From Adiantum capillus-veneris (Eukaryota > Streptophyta > Polypodiopsida > Polypodiales > Pteridaceae), in assembly GCA_014529385.2 (NCBI GenBank), contig CM043955.1:142398140-142462139 (forward strand): DNA of 64,000 nucleotides, read 5' to 3'. Below the pieces are notes generated by a model. The model was given only the letters and a program-made list of their open reading frames with translations, was not told the origin of the DNA and did not search any database. Shown piece by piece: positions 53,293 through 64,000 of this stretch (the first letter of the stretch is position 1; each line of letters begins with the position of its first letter). The position numbers and the translations under genes were made by a program.

Positions 53293-54084
53293 TAGGTATC
53301 AAGAGCTTGGTTCTTTTTTGGGAAAGGCATAGCCGTGGAGGAGGGGAGCCACACAAACTTGCATGAGCAAGCTGCATGTCGGGGTCAAAAAACCGTGGAG
53401 CACCTCTCCTGTGAGGAGGACGATAAGCAGGAAATCCATGGGCAACCCCCCTTGCAAGGAGGAGCCGCCGAGGCAGGACTTGCACCAAACCCAACCCTTG
53501 CGGGCTCTATGGCATGGCACCGCGGGCGGGGGAGTGTTTCTCGACCCAGGGCCGAAGCCCCTTGCGCAACACAGTGGCTGCCATAGCCTCGTTTCCTTGC
53601 TCGTATGCTACTGTAAGCGGCCATAGCCGCTGAGCTTTAGTTTTTTCACATTGCAAGGGCGCCCAACCCCTTGGGGGTTAGTGGCCAAACCTTTTTTTCA
53701 AGTACAACGGGCGGTACCCACAGTGGGGTACCCCCCCCCCCCCCCCTCGTGTGCGGATTCGGCAAGGCACGGCATCTCGACACGGCTGGCACAAACTTCA
53801 AGTACCCAATTCTCTGCGTATTATCGGCAGAAACTTGGAAATTTAAGCAAAGCATTCCGATGGGAGTTCAAAGTACCATTATCTTTCAAAATCAATTAAC
53901 GGTTGCAAGCATAATTGATTTGGCTACCAAGGAATTGAGGAATTCCCTATACGGCGAACAATTCGGATCGATTTCCACCGGGATACTATCGATTTTGACG
54001 GAATTAGCAAGGCTAATTACACTTTGCAAGTGCTCTCAATCTCATGTATTTTTCTGACTATTCCTTGCACCGCACTGTGTCGCC
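53293..54084. other. Non-coding stretch before T2 gag
   Basis: Possibly a leader. It has a C run at 53730-53746, and the remainder from 53760 to 54060 is moderately AT-rich. The overlapping ORFs (53273-53624) are open on both strands only because of GC content. No domain recognised. Confidence 0.35.
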
Positions 54085-55480
54085 ATGGATTCAGATATCA
54101 ATATGATATTTGATTTTGAGCAAAGTACGCTTGATCCTGCCCATGATGGCCCGTGGTCGGATCCTCTCAAGGAGAGTACCCGCAACGCTACGACAGGTGA
54201 TGACACTTACGGATTGCTCGATATTCAATAATTTTGTGCACTTCAGACACGCATGTCAGTCATGGATAAAAATTTTAAAGCTTTAAATGCAAATGTTACT
54301 AAACTATCCACATTAGTGATTCAATTAATGCAACAGCAGTCCAAGGGTCCTGCTAACACGCACATACATGAGCACGTTGCTACATAAGGGCAAGGCCCTT
54401 CTAATCTAGGGCAGGCCCAAATGCTGATACATTGCACACTCTCACTGCAAAAGAGGTGGATGAATTGTTGAAAAACACCAAACCACCGATTTTTAAGGGA
54501 GAAGACCGAGACCGGACCGAGATCGCAATAAGGATGCAGTGAATATCTTTCTCAGCAAGTGGGATGGAATTCATGCCTTACGGCGTACTCCGGACGCAGT
54601 CAGAGCTCTGCAAACGAGCTTAACTCTGGAAGGCAAGGCCTACAAATGGTGGATGTCTCTCAAGGAGAAGAATATCATACCACAGAGTTGGGCATCTTTT
54701 GAAGCTATGTTTAGCAAATAATTTTTGCCTACAAATGAGGCAGATCGGAATTGGACGGCTTGGGACACATGTTCCATGCGCCAATACCCATCATTGTTTG
54801 AATATATCTCTCACTATCGGGATGTTATCCTCGAGTTGGAAGGTTTAGATAACTTTCAACAAGTATGGGGGTTTATACGAGGTCTGACACCAGAGCTTAA
54901 GAAGTACGTCAAGACCCAAGACCCTAAAACACTTGAGGAAGCCATAGTGAAAGCACATATTCATGATGATCCAGATGAAAAGAAAGCACATAATATTCAC
55001 ATGCATGCTAATACACATGGTAATACACACACTCAGTATGGGCACAATAAAAGGAAATTTATAGTTGCCAATTCAGATGCATCTAGAAAACCCAAGGGGT
55101 CCAGGGGTCCTCTCTCCCTTGAGGACTTTGATAAAGCTAAGAAAGAAAAATTATGTTTTCAATGTTTAGGAAGCGGTCATGGCAAAAAGGATTGTCCCAA
55201 GGGGAAATCTGCTGCTCATGGCAAGGAGAAAGCAGTGCACACGGTGCAACTGCTACCTCTTGAGTCTTCCTCACGCTTCTCTACAGCGGAAGTAACACAC
55301 ACAGAAGTGGTACATGAATGCTGTCTCACAGCTTACATGTGGCAACAAACCTTTGGACCACATGAGTTAGTACGTATGCACGGATCTCTGCAAGGCCACA
55401 AGGTGCTTATCTTGGTAGATGATGGTGCTACTCACAATTTCATCAATTATGGATTGGTGAAAAAACTCAAATTGCCTTAA
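54085..55480 (+). pseudogene. Ty3 element T2: gag and protease start
   Basis: The ATG at 54085 opens an acidic N-terminus with a stop near 54229, then a gag domain (FLSKWDGIHALRRTPDAVRA, GKAYKWWMSLKEKN, IIPQSWASFEAMF). A single UAA at 54719 separates this from LPTNEADRNWTAWDTC and FEYISHYRDVILELEGL. The zinc knuckle is CFQCLGSGHGKKDC (about 55160-55200). The protease site reads LVDDGATHNFI near 55420, D-D-G rather than D-S-G, and stops at 55478. Confidence 0.85.
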
Positions 55481-58470
55481 ACTCCAAGTACCCACCGCTA
55501 CAAGGTAGCAATGATGAATGGACATGATACCAAAATATGGGATACTCAATGCCGAGCTATTTCGTTGGAAGTACAAGGTTACTCCACATGCTTGGATTTT
55601 TAGGTTATGAACATGGAAAGGGCAGACGTGGTTCTTGGTAGGGAGTGGTTGCATAGCCTAGGGCCATCACTGAAGCGTAGCTATGAGCACAACAGCTTGA
55701 TGTTTGAATCCCATGCCGCATATGTGTTGTTGTTAGGAGAGAAGGATGTACCTTCATCACCATTGATTTGTACCGCTGAGCTTATGCAGCTTGTTTCTGA
55801 TAATGAAATAGATCAAGTTTTCTTGTGTTACTCACTGTCTCATTTTCTTTCTAACATTGAATATGTTGAACATTCCTCAACGCCGCATGCTTCTCTCTCA
55901 TCTCCTCCACCAATGGCTAATTCTAAACAAGCAAACGTTGCTAGGGAGTTACATAAATTATTAAAGGAATTTCAAGATGTTTTTCCTAATGATTTGCCAC
56001 CAGGATTATCGCCGACACGATCGGTGCAACATAGCATCGAGGTGGCTGCAGACTGTAAACCTGTCAGTAAACCGCCCTACCGTATGAGTTATTCTGAATC
56101 TGTTGAGATGGAACGTCAGCTTGCTGACTACCTTAGCAGAGGGTATATACAACCCAGTTCTTCACCATGGGTCTCTCCTATCCTATTAGTGAAGAAAAAA
56201 GGCGGCAGTATGTGCATGTGTGTAGACTACCGTGGCCCCGAGTAGATGAGTTGTTCGACAAACTCACTCATGCTCGCATTTTTATGAAAATAGACTTGCG
56301 GTCAGGATATCACGAAGTCCATATTCGACTTGCTGATATACCCAAAACTACATTCCGAACATGGTTTGGACACCATGAGTTCTTGGTGATGCCCTTTGGG
56401 TTAACCAATGTGCCCGCAACATTCATGACACTTATGGATAGTGTCTTGAAGCCGTACTTGGGCAAATTTGTCATTGTTTCCTCGATGACAGTCTAGTCTA
56501 CAGTGCTTCTGAAGAAGAACACTTACAACATCTCAGGCAAGTGTTCGAGTTGTTACGAACGAACAAATTATATGCCAAGGAATCTTTGTGTGATTTTCTG
56601 AAAAAAGAAATTCATTATTTAGGGTATGTTATTTCAGCTAATGGGTTATATATGGATCAATCCAAAGTGGATACCATTCGAAAATGGCCTTCTCCTAAAA
56701 ATCTGGAAGAGTTACAGATTTTTTTTGGGATTTGCAGGTTTTTACCGAAGGTTCGTTAAAAACTATGCTAATATTGTTGTTCCCATGACGGATCAACTAA
56801 AAGGCAAAGGCAAAGCTTTTCAGTGGGGATCCGCTCAACATCACAGTTTCGATACACTCAAGGATGCATTAGCTACAGCTCCTATATTAGCTATTGTAGA
56901 TCCTTTGAAACCATTTGTTTTGGAAACGGATGCCAGTGATCGTGCTATTGGAGCAGTCCTGTTACAAGACGGACGGCCAATTGCATTCGAAAGCAAGAAG
57001 CTTGATGCAGCTCAGCAGAACTACTCTGCTTATGAGTGCGAACTCTATGCAATAGTGTCTGCCTTAAAAACATGGTGGCATTATCTGTATGGTGCTCATT
57101 TTGAAATTGTGTTTGACCATGAAAGCATCAAATGGTCTACACAACTAACTGATTTGAAGGGTCAAAAAACCAAGTGGACCGAGATTCTTCAAGAATATGA
57201 CGCCAAGCTCAGGTATCGTAAAGGTCGATACAATGTGGTGGCTGACGCTCTAAGCCGTATGCCGGAGATCAATTCTCTCTTGTTCACGGAACTTAGTAGT
57301 GAATTTTTGGATTCTCTCAAAGGCAAATATGAGCATGATGAAGCATATTCCAAAGTGTGGAGCCATGTTCAAATGAGGGATCCTTCTCACTCCAATGATG
57401 GTAGTGTAATGTTAACCTCCACACCTGGTTCTCCTCTATCGAGTAATGAACTACAACAATGGAAGCATTTCACCATCGACAATGGGTACCTACTCCATAA
57501 GGGGAGAGTTTGTGTACCGATGGACACAGACATTTGGCGCCAAATTCTTTATGAATGTCATGATAGTCCAAGTGCAGGGCACCCGAGTATTAAAAAAACT
57601 TATGCTCTCGTACGACGACAGTTTTACTGGCCAGGTATACATGGCTTTGTTCAAGCTTATGTCTTGCATTGCCAAAAATGTCAAGTTAACAAAGCAGAGC
57701 GCCTGAAAGCAGGAGGACTCCTACATCCTTTGGAGATTCCCAATGGAAAATGGGAAAGCATCTCTATGGACTTTATTGTGGGCTTATCAACCACTGTATG
57801 AGGTCATGACTCGGTATAGGTGGTCGTAGACCGGCTGACTAAACTATGTAAGTTTATTCCAACCAAATCAATGGTTAAGACACCAAAACTAGCCAAGTTA
57901 TTTATGGACAATCTATACAAATTGTATGGTTTGCCAAGTAACATTGTCAGTGACCGTGATCCCAAGTTTAATAGTCACTTTTGGAGGGCTGTGTTTAAAC
58001 GATTGGGTACACAACTGAACCTCAGTACAACCGATCATCCAGAAATAGATGGTCAGACTGAACGAGTTAACCAGGTGCTAGAGGATATGCTAAGAGCATA
58101 CGTCAGCAAAAAACAGTCAGACTAGGAAGAATACTTACCTATTCTTGAGTTTTCCTACAACAGTGCTAAGCATGTCACAACTGGATTTAGTCCTTTCATG
58201 CTCGTGTATGGGTTTCAACCTAAGTCAACTGTGACGGTGGGGTTGGCAATCAAAAATCTCCAACAGGTTAAGGATTTTCTCCAAGACCACATGGATATGC
58301 TGAAACTCGCTCGTCAGAATGTCTGACAAGCACAGGATCGGTATAAGAAGTATGCTGATGAGAAACGTCGGCAAGTTACCTTGGAGGAAGGGAAGGAAGT
58401 ATTTTTACGTGTGCCAAAACATTCAAAAAGTTTGAAAACTGGGCCAACACCTAAATTATCTCCCCAAACT
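55481..58470 (+). pseudogene. Ty3 element T2: rest of protease, RT, RNase H, integrase
   Basis: RT start at about 55940 ([60 protein letters not shown]). About 14 residues of the LNKxTxKxxYPLPR motif are deleted. Then [28 protein letters not shown] and a frameshift at the LDD catalytic motif (about 56490). RNase H is 56760-57280 (LETDASDRAIGAVLLQDG, YECELYAIVSAL, VVADALSRMP). Integrase is 57480-58470 ([64 protein letters not shown]) with stops at 57799, 58123 and 58324. Similarity ends near 58470 before any chromodomain or LTR. Confidence 0.86.
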
Positions 58471-58823
58471 GCTTAACTCAAGATACAACTTTGTATGGTA
58501 AATTGACAAATTACAAGGTTCAATTTTTGTTGCACTTCTTTGTTGATGCCCAAAATGACCTAAATGTATTGAATTGTAATTTTCAAGTGGAAAATCCAAA
58601 TATTGCAAGCATTGGAGATCACATTAATTCACGAGCATTAACTCAATAACGGAGACTCTTCATCTTACATTATTTCGAGCTAATTTTATTGTTGATTCAT
58701 GATACACACGTGATTTTATGGAAAAAGATACGTGCTCTAATGGAGGATAATGCTAATGTGGTTCATGGTCGTTACTTGCATCTAATGTCTACGTATGAAG
58801 ATGATGTGGCAGATCTGTTAGAG
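58471..58823. other. Unassigned stretch after T2
   Basis: AT-rich with no recognised domain. May be T2 3' sequence that has decayed, or the start of the LTR that ends at 59259. Confidence 0.35.
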
Positions 58824-59036
58824 TTTTGGCATCTCAAGTGAATTGCCCAATGTGATCCCATTATTTAGTTTGGCTTTCAGATATTTATTTTAATTATTGG
58901 TCAAAGTCTAGGTAGGGCAATTCCAGAGGTTTTTGGCATCTCAAGTGAATTGCCCAATGTGATCCCATTATTTAGTTTGGCTTTTAGATATTTATTTTAA
59001 TTATTGGTCAAAGTCTAGGTAGGGCAATTTCCAGAG
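58824..59036. repeat. 107-bp tandem duplication
   Basis: Units start at 58824 and 58931 (TTTTGGCATCTCAAGTGAAT) and differ by only two or three bases by eye. Confidence 0.9.
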
Positions 59037-59104
59037 TTTGCTAAATAAGCAACCCTCAACCCCCATTGTATTATCATCAATTCATTGGCAAGGTTGGTTG
59101 GTTC

Positions 59105-59210
<106 letters not shown>

Positions 59211-59239
59211 CGTTCTTTCTTCCCTTGGTCTCTACGCTT

Positions 59240-59271
59240 CTGAATTGTCGAATTTGACATGGTATCATAGC
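59240..59271 (+). other. LTR end and primer site of another LTR element
   Basis: AATTTGACA (ending 59259) is followed directly by TGGTATCATAGC, one base from the canonical initiator-Met primer site. The LTR would extend left through the (TC)n tract. No gag or pol is recognised downstream. Confidence 0.5.
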
Positions 59272-59359
59272 TTAGTGCTCTGTGACCTTGCATGAGCAAG
59301 GTGTCCCATGGAGAAGAGGAGAAACCTTGGGGAGTAGTTGGTGGTGGTACCATTTTCCC

Positions 59360-59740
59360 TCTATAGCGGTGTTGTGAAACGCTGCCAAGTTGGAGCCTCC
59401 TTCAACAATTCCCACTATGCAAAGGCGTCAATCTTCCCACCCTCCAAGCGTTTTGAAACGGAGTGCGTTTTGAGACGGCGTCCAAGACCTTGGCGGACGG
59501 CAAGCTTCCTACCTGCGTTTTAAAACGCAGCAGCAAGTACCATCTAGGTAATCCCTTGATGGCGACGACAAGAGGAAACAAAGCCCCTCGGTGTTTTAAA
59601 ATGTAGCACTCCAGAAGCTCTTGACGACAGCTCTTCCCTACCCCTACTGCTTGCATTTTGACACGATGATGACAACAATTCCTTGCTAGCAATAGCACTC
59701 TCTCCCCTTGGCATATAGGCAGCATTTTAAAATGCTACTG
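59360..59740. repeat. Series of GCRTTTTAAAAYGC palindromes
   Basis: Copies or degenerate copies at about 59369, 59447, 59463, 59513, 59589, 59651 and 59720, mostly 60-80 bp apart. Perfect palindromes occur at 59513 (GCGTTTTAAAACGC) and 59720 (GCATTTTAAAATGC). Confidence 0.7.
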
Positions 59741-61104
59741 CGTTATTCCCTCCACTGTCGAGAGTCCCCCACCCCGCCCCTATGTTCCTGCCTTGACACA
59801 ACTACAAAGAGGCACCCAAAAATTTGCTTCCACAGAAAAGTTAAGAGAGGGAATTGGAGGCCCCTTGGGTTTTCCCTTGTGATTGGCTTTAGGACAAGTA
59901 CTTGGGGTTTGTAAAGGGAAATTTCTTGTGGAGTGGCTTGGAAGAGGATGCGATTCGAGCTCAAGAGAGGGACATCAAAGTGCTTTTTGCAGAGTGGCTT
60001 GGGAGAACCACGTTGTGCGTAGCCCTATATTTGGAGACATTATGGAGCGGCTTGGGAATTGTACGGCCCTTGGAGTGCGAGAAGGAGCACAAGTATCCAA
60101 ATCTCGTAACTTCAACATGGCCCCCTTTGCTCAAATGCAAGCAACAACGACCAAAACCAACAAGTGGCTATGGATAGCAGATCAACCATCCAATTAGCGG
60201 CCTATGCATTGACATAATTCTCAAGGAAACTGGAAAATTGTTTGGCTCGATATTGTGAAGCCAAAAGCAAATGGATGAGTTTGCTAGAGGATAACGGCAA
60301 AGGCAAGCTTGACAAGGATGACATTACCAATACTTAGTTTGCTACCTAAGTACCCACAAGGTCTGACCATAGTTGTTCTAATTGTGACATGACGCTTTGT
60401 TTGGTTTGAAAGGTTGAAGCCAAAGGCAAGCTGGACAGAGATTACGCTAATAAAGATTTGACAGAGGAGATCAGCATGGCATGCGTGGTGATGGCCAAAG
60501 TGGCTTTGACATCAGATTTCTAGTCAAAGGGAGAGTGTCGCCACTAGCTTCAGTCAGAGAGAGGCTTGTGAGTGGTAGAGAGGGGAAAACAATGCTTCAT
60601 ATAATTAATTTGGACCCTTGTGTTGGAGTTCAAGTTATCGGTGTTTGAACCCGTGGGTTGGAGTTTCAGGCACATGCATCTGGCAGGGAACCAATCATAT
60701 GTATCTAAAACACTATGGATGAGTGCACCAATCCATTGTTATTGGTCGGATTATGGACATGATGTGTTTCAAAGTTCATTGTCTGGGATGCTCAAGATGG
60801 CATTATTATTAGGTATAAAATTAAGGGTAGAAAAACCAAGGTGTATCTAGTGGAAAGAATCGTCTACTGGGGTATCCATGGTAGCTTCTTCATCGACTTG
60901 GTCTCACTATTTATGTCCATTGTAATAGAAGTGGCCTATGAACTTTGAGAGTAGCGGAAATTAAAGATAGCACTTTTGTGGGATTACTTTGTGAGCATAG
61001 AGGGTGAACTTAATTGATGGTAGCAACATAAACATAGCATTTAGTTAACTTGGCATGAACATTACTTTTGCAAGAGATAGAGTTTAGAGAACATGACAAC
61101 AATT
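59741..61104. other. Unassigned region, possibly element interior
   Basis: It contains short open stretches (59883-60197) without a recognisable domain. A repeated GGCAAGCTTGACAAGGATGA and GGCAAGCTGGACAGAGATTA pair lies near 60302 and 60427. No conserved gene. Confidence 0.35.
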
Positions 61105-61134
61105 GGGGACCGGATTTATGTGGAGGCGGTCCCC
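61105..61134. other. Hairpin related to the LTR hairpins
   Basis: GGGGACCG and CGGTCCCC form a perfect 8-bp stem with a 14-base loop, preceded by CAATT as in the element A copy. Context does not prove an LTR. Confidence 0.5.
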
Positions 61135-62886
61135 CCTCTAATAGGCATTTGTATTATAGTTTCTCCCATCAAGAGAGACTTGGTACAATACAATCTTTGT
61201 GTTCCTTGTGACCTAGATGATGCTATGAAGATGGAAACCTTCATGCATCACGAGCATAACATGAACTTTGTAAAAAGCATTAACTATCCCAAGCCTCAGT
61301 CCCAAGGCCTCAAACACCTTCGAAGGTGGAGAGAGCTAGCAGGGAATGAGGGTAGGGCAGAGGAAGAAGAAACATTTCATAGGAGAAAGAATTAGTTCCT
61401 CACTTATCATCACTCTTCTTGCTAGCATACATAATAGCATAGTAATGAAGATGAAGAAGATGGCAAGCTTAAGCATTGAAGCATGGCTCTTGGTTGGATC
61501 TGCATTCTATAGACAAGAGTGTTGGTGTAGGCCCTCAACTTCTCTACTAGCTTTGAGAAGGAGATGGAGCTCTTGCACTTTGCACTTCACACAATGAGAA
61601 TGTGTGTGGGAGAGTATCCCCTCAAGCAATCCCCTAGCTTGCTTTGGTCAACCCCCCCTTGTAGCTCATGCTTGAATATCATTGGACCTCTCCAGGCCTA
61701 GCCAATCACATGCAAGGGCATATCAAGCAACAAGGGTAGCCTTGGGACAAGTGTCCCTCTTTCCCCTTTGAGAGAGAGGACTTAATAAATGCTAAAATTA
61801 TTACTTAAATCTACTTAATTATCATTGGACCCCTTGAAAGGCCAACCAATAGGCTTTGGACACTCCTTGAGGGTAACCTAGCTAGGGGCTTGACATGTGT
61901 CCCACTTTCCTCTTGACCAAAGGGTGCCCTTTGGGGAGAGAGTGGTCAAGCAACCACCCCCCCTACTTGCATGGATCTCCCCCTCTTTGTAGGGATATGA
62001 TTTGACTTTTGAGGCTCTCCCCCTCAAACTTGGGCCCAGTTCTCACCACAAGCTCGGCCCTTAAGCCCCTCAAACTTGGGCTAGGTTCCCACCTCAAGTA
62101 CAACCCTAGCATCCCAAGCATGACAAGCACCTCAAGCATCTGAATCATCAAGCACTTCAAGAATCTCAAGCATCTCAATCATTAGGCACAACAAGCACCT
62201 CAACCTTGGTCTGGGTTCTCACCTCAAGCACGGCCCTAGCTTACCTAAGGTCAAAGGACTTTTAACACTAACTATTGGAGGTCTTCAATGAAGCTAACCC
62301 TGAGGTCTTTAAGCTCCATTGGTTAGCCTTGCTCTTTGACATACCATCTCTCATTTGGACCCCTTTACCATTGGCCCTGTGTTGAGATAGATATGTAAGC
62401 ACATGCTTGTGTCCTAACCCTTGTTCCCGTTTATTCTCCCACATTAAATGATCAATTTAATATGAGAAAATCATTTGGATTGGTTAGATATTAGATTTTA
62501 TGACATTACCTCTCTCTCTTGAAATCATAGTCATCCTTGACTATGAGGTAGAAGAGATAAAGCCTTAGTCATTAGTCATTTTTTCTTAGCGGGTAGAGGA
62601 TCCCTTTTTACCCTACAACATCTTTCCAAGATGGATGACTAATCCATTTGGTGCCTGGGAGACATAGCTATCGTAAGCATGTCTGCTCGTTAGTCCATTT
62701 CATTCTCCCAAGTAGAGTGACAAATTCTACTTGGTGTTTGAGAGAGGTCGTCGTCACAAACATGATTCTAAGCACGCATACTATTTAAATTTGTGCACAA
62801 TAAAAAGAGAAATAGTCTTATAAGACAAAAACATCGGTCATGTAAAAGAAATTTGTACATTTGCTTACTCTAATGTGTCATTGTAA
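61135..62886. other. Unassigned region left of T3
   Basis: It contains three copies of a segment like CTTGGGCTAGGTTCYCACC followed by TCAAGYACRRCCCTAG (about 62030, 62082 and 62205) amid CAAGCAYCTCAA repeats. It may include the 3' LTR of T3, but no boundary could be placed. Confidence 0.4.
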
Positions 62887-64000
62887 GCATTGACAAGATT
62901 CATACTATCCTTAAGATGTATTCCTTGTATCCATCTAGCATCTTTAAAAGGATAATTTTTGAACTTAATAAGATACCGTCGGATAATCTTACCATGTCGT
63001 AGTACCTTGTCTTCATGCCAAAGGATAGCTTCGGTTGTAGCACCTCTTCTTGGTCTTCGATTTTGGGAGGGTTTTCCATAATTGGTTCCCTTGGTGGCTC
63101 TCCTTTGTAGGGCTTAAGTAGGCTCACATGAAAAGCATTGTGTATGAGCCAATGGTTGGGCAACTTGAGTTGATAATCCATCTCCTTGATTGGCTTCAAG
63201 ATTTGGAAAGGACCATAGTATCTTTTTGCTAGCTTAGCATAATACTTTTAATGGCCCGCAGGATTTTTGCCCGTCGTTTGCCTCAGTCGAGCCTTAGAAA
63301 ACTTATGTAAGACCCAATCATTTTCTTTGAACATTAAGGCCCTTCTGTGCTTGTCAACAACAGCTTTTTGCCGTTGTTGAGAGATGGATATAGCCTCCTT
63401 AATCTTTTGAAAAGATTCTTGTAGGTCACGGCTATACTCATCGGCAACGAAGATCTTCCCATGTACTTTAAGTAGCAAGGGACTTTAAGGTCTTTCCTCC
63501 ATTATTTCAAAAGGTACTTTTCCTGTTGAAGTATGTACAATATTATTGTATGCATACTCTACAAGAGGTAAGTAATTTTTTCATTGTGAACGTTGATCAA
63601 CTTTTGTAACATAAGTCTTTAACAGATCGAGTATCGTAAGATTGGCTATCTCACTTTGCCATCCGTTTGTGGGTGATAGGCCGAAGATAAATTCAATCTT
63701 GTTCCTAGATTTTCAAAGAGACCTTTTCAAAAATTTGGTCATTCTAGGATCTCTATCTGACATGACGGATGTTGGCAATCCATGGTGTTTGAAAATCTGT
63801 GCTATGAAGAGAGTTGCCATTTGGTGTGCTTTAATAGTCTTTTTGACAGGAATAAAGTGTGCTTGCTTGCTAAACATGTCAACTATTGTCCATATTTCCG
63901 TATTCCCATGGATAGACGTGGGCAATCCAAGGATGAAATCCATGGATATACTCTCCCATGGTGAATTTGGGATAGGCATGGCTGGAGTAATCCAGGTTGC
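62887..64000 (-). pseudogene. Ty3 element T3 integrase, runs off the right edge
   Basis: The minus strand encodes the integrase core ([60 protein letters not shown]) from 63979. A frame change follows near 63710, then KVHGKIFVADEYSRDLQESF, then [20 protein letters not shown] and a degenerate chromodomain (IKFKNYPF region near 62960). Frame breaks near 63480 and 63240. Upstream pol lies beyond the window. Confidence 0.85.

Noticed and set aside
53273-53626. Overlapping ORFs on both strands
   Set aside because: GC-rich sequence open in four frames without any recognisable motif.

Overview
The window is land-plant nuclear DNA, dominated by transposable elements. Evidence for a plant: Ty3/gypsy (Metaviridae) retrotransposons primed by initiator-Met tRNA (primer site TGGTATCAGAGC), an L1-type LINE whose ORF1 resembles DUF4283 plus a zinc knuckle, hAT transposons with 8-bp target-site duplications (TSDs), and GT-AG introns. 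The very long intron and dense nesting suit a large genome such as a fern, lycophyte or gymnosperm. The lineage is inference.

The main find is one host gene split across the window on the minus strand. Four exons at 50361-50297, 50161-49148, 49056-48964 and 7768-7681 join in frame at every junction and encode a RecX-like protein (regulator of RecA-type recombinases; plant versions act in organelles). Intron 3 is about 41.2 kb and holds almost all the mobile DNA between 8.1 and 48.0 kb. The 3' end of the gene lies left of the window, beyond another retrotransposon.

Layout. 1-1078: end of a plus-strand LTR that abuts a plus-strand LINE ORF1 remnant (1079-2490). 2490-7150: minus-strand gypsy element A (5' LTR, primer site, gag, pol, truncated integrase). 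7681-7768: RecX exon 4. 8158-28321: an LTR-less plus-strand gypsy copy (G1) split by a minus-strand LINE (10581-26164, 18-bp TSD). That LINE is split by LTR element E2 (14879-25521, TSD GTAAC), which contains an X fragment (LTR end, extra ORF, gag) and a minus-strand Y fragment. 29191-33300: gag of element F, interrupted by a complete non-coding LTR element (29219-32041, TSD TCATG). 33418-41331: minus-strand gypsy G2 with a duplicated gag and a 174-bp hAT MITE (36014-36187). 41332-46720: hAT copy 2, split by hAT copy 1 (42279-46025), which holds a 657-bp hAT derivative (45348-46004). 46102-48000: solo and nested LTRs. 48964-50361: RecX exons 3 to 1. Right of the gene: SINE-like sequences, tandem duplications, gypsy T2 (54085-58470), LTR ends, an unusual palindrome series (59360-59740), and a minus-strand gypsy integrase T3 running off the edge.

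Only RecX is proposed as a host gene. All gag, pol and transposase genes carry stops, frameshifts or deletions except a few intact stretches (Y integrase, A protease-RT-RNase H, the X upstream ORF). Unusual features include a 26-base hairpin of fixed geometry in three different LTRs, an extra retrotransposon ORF with two SUMO-interaction-like motifs, and a tandem array of GGCCCGGACC repeats inside the non-coding LTR element.
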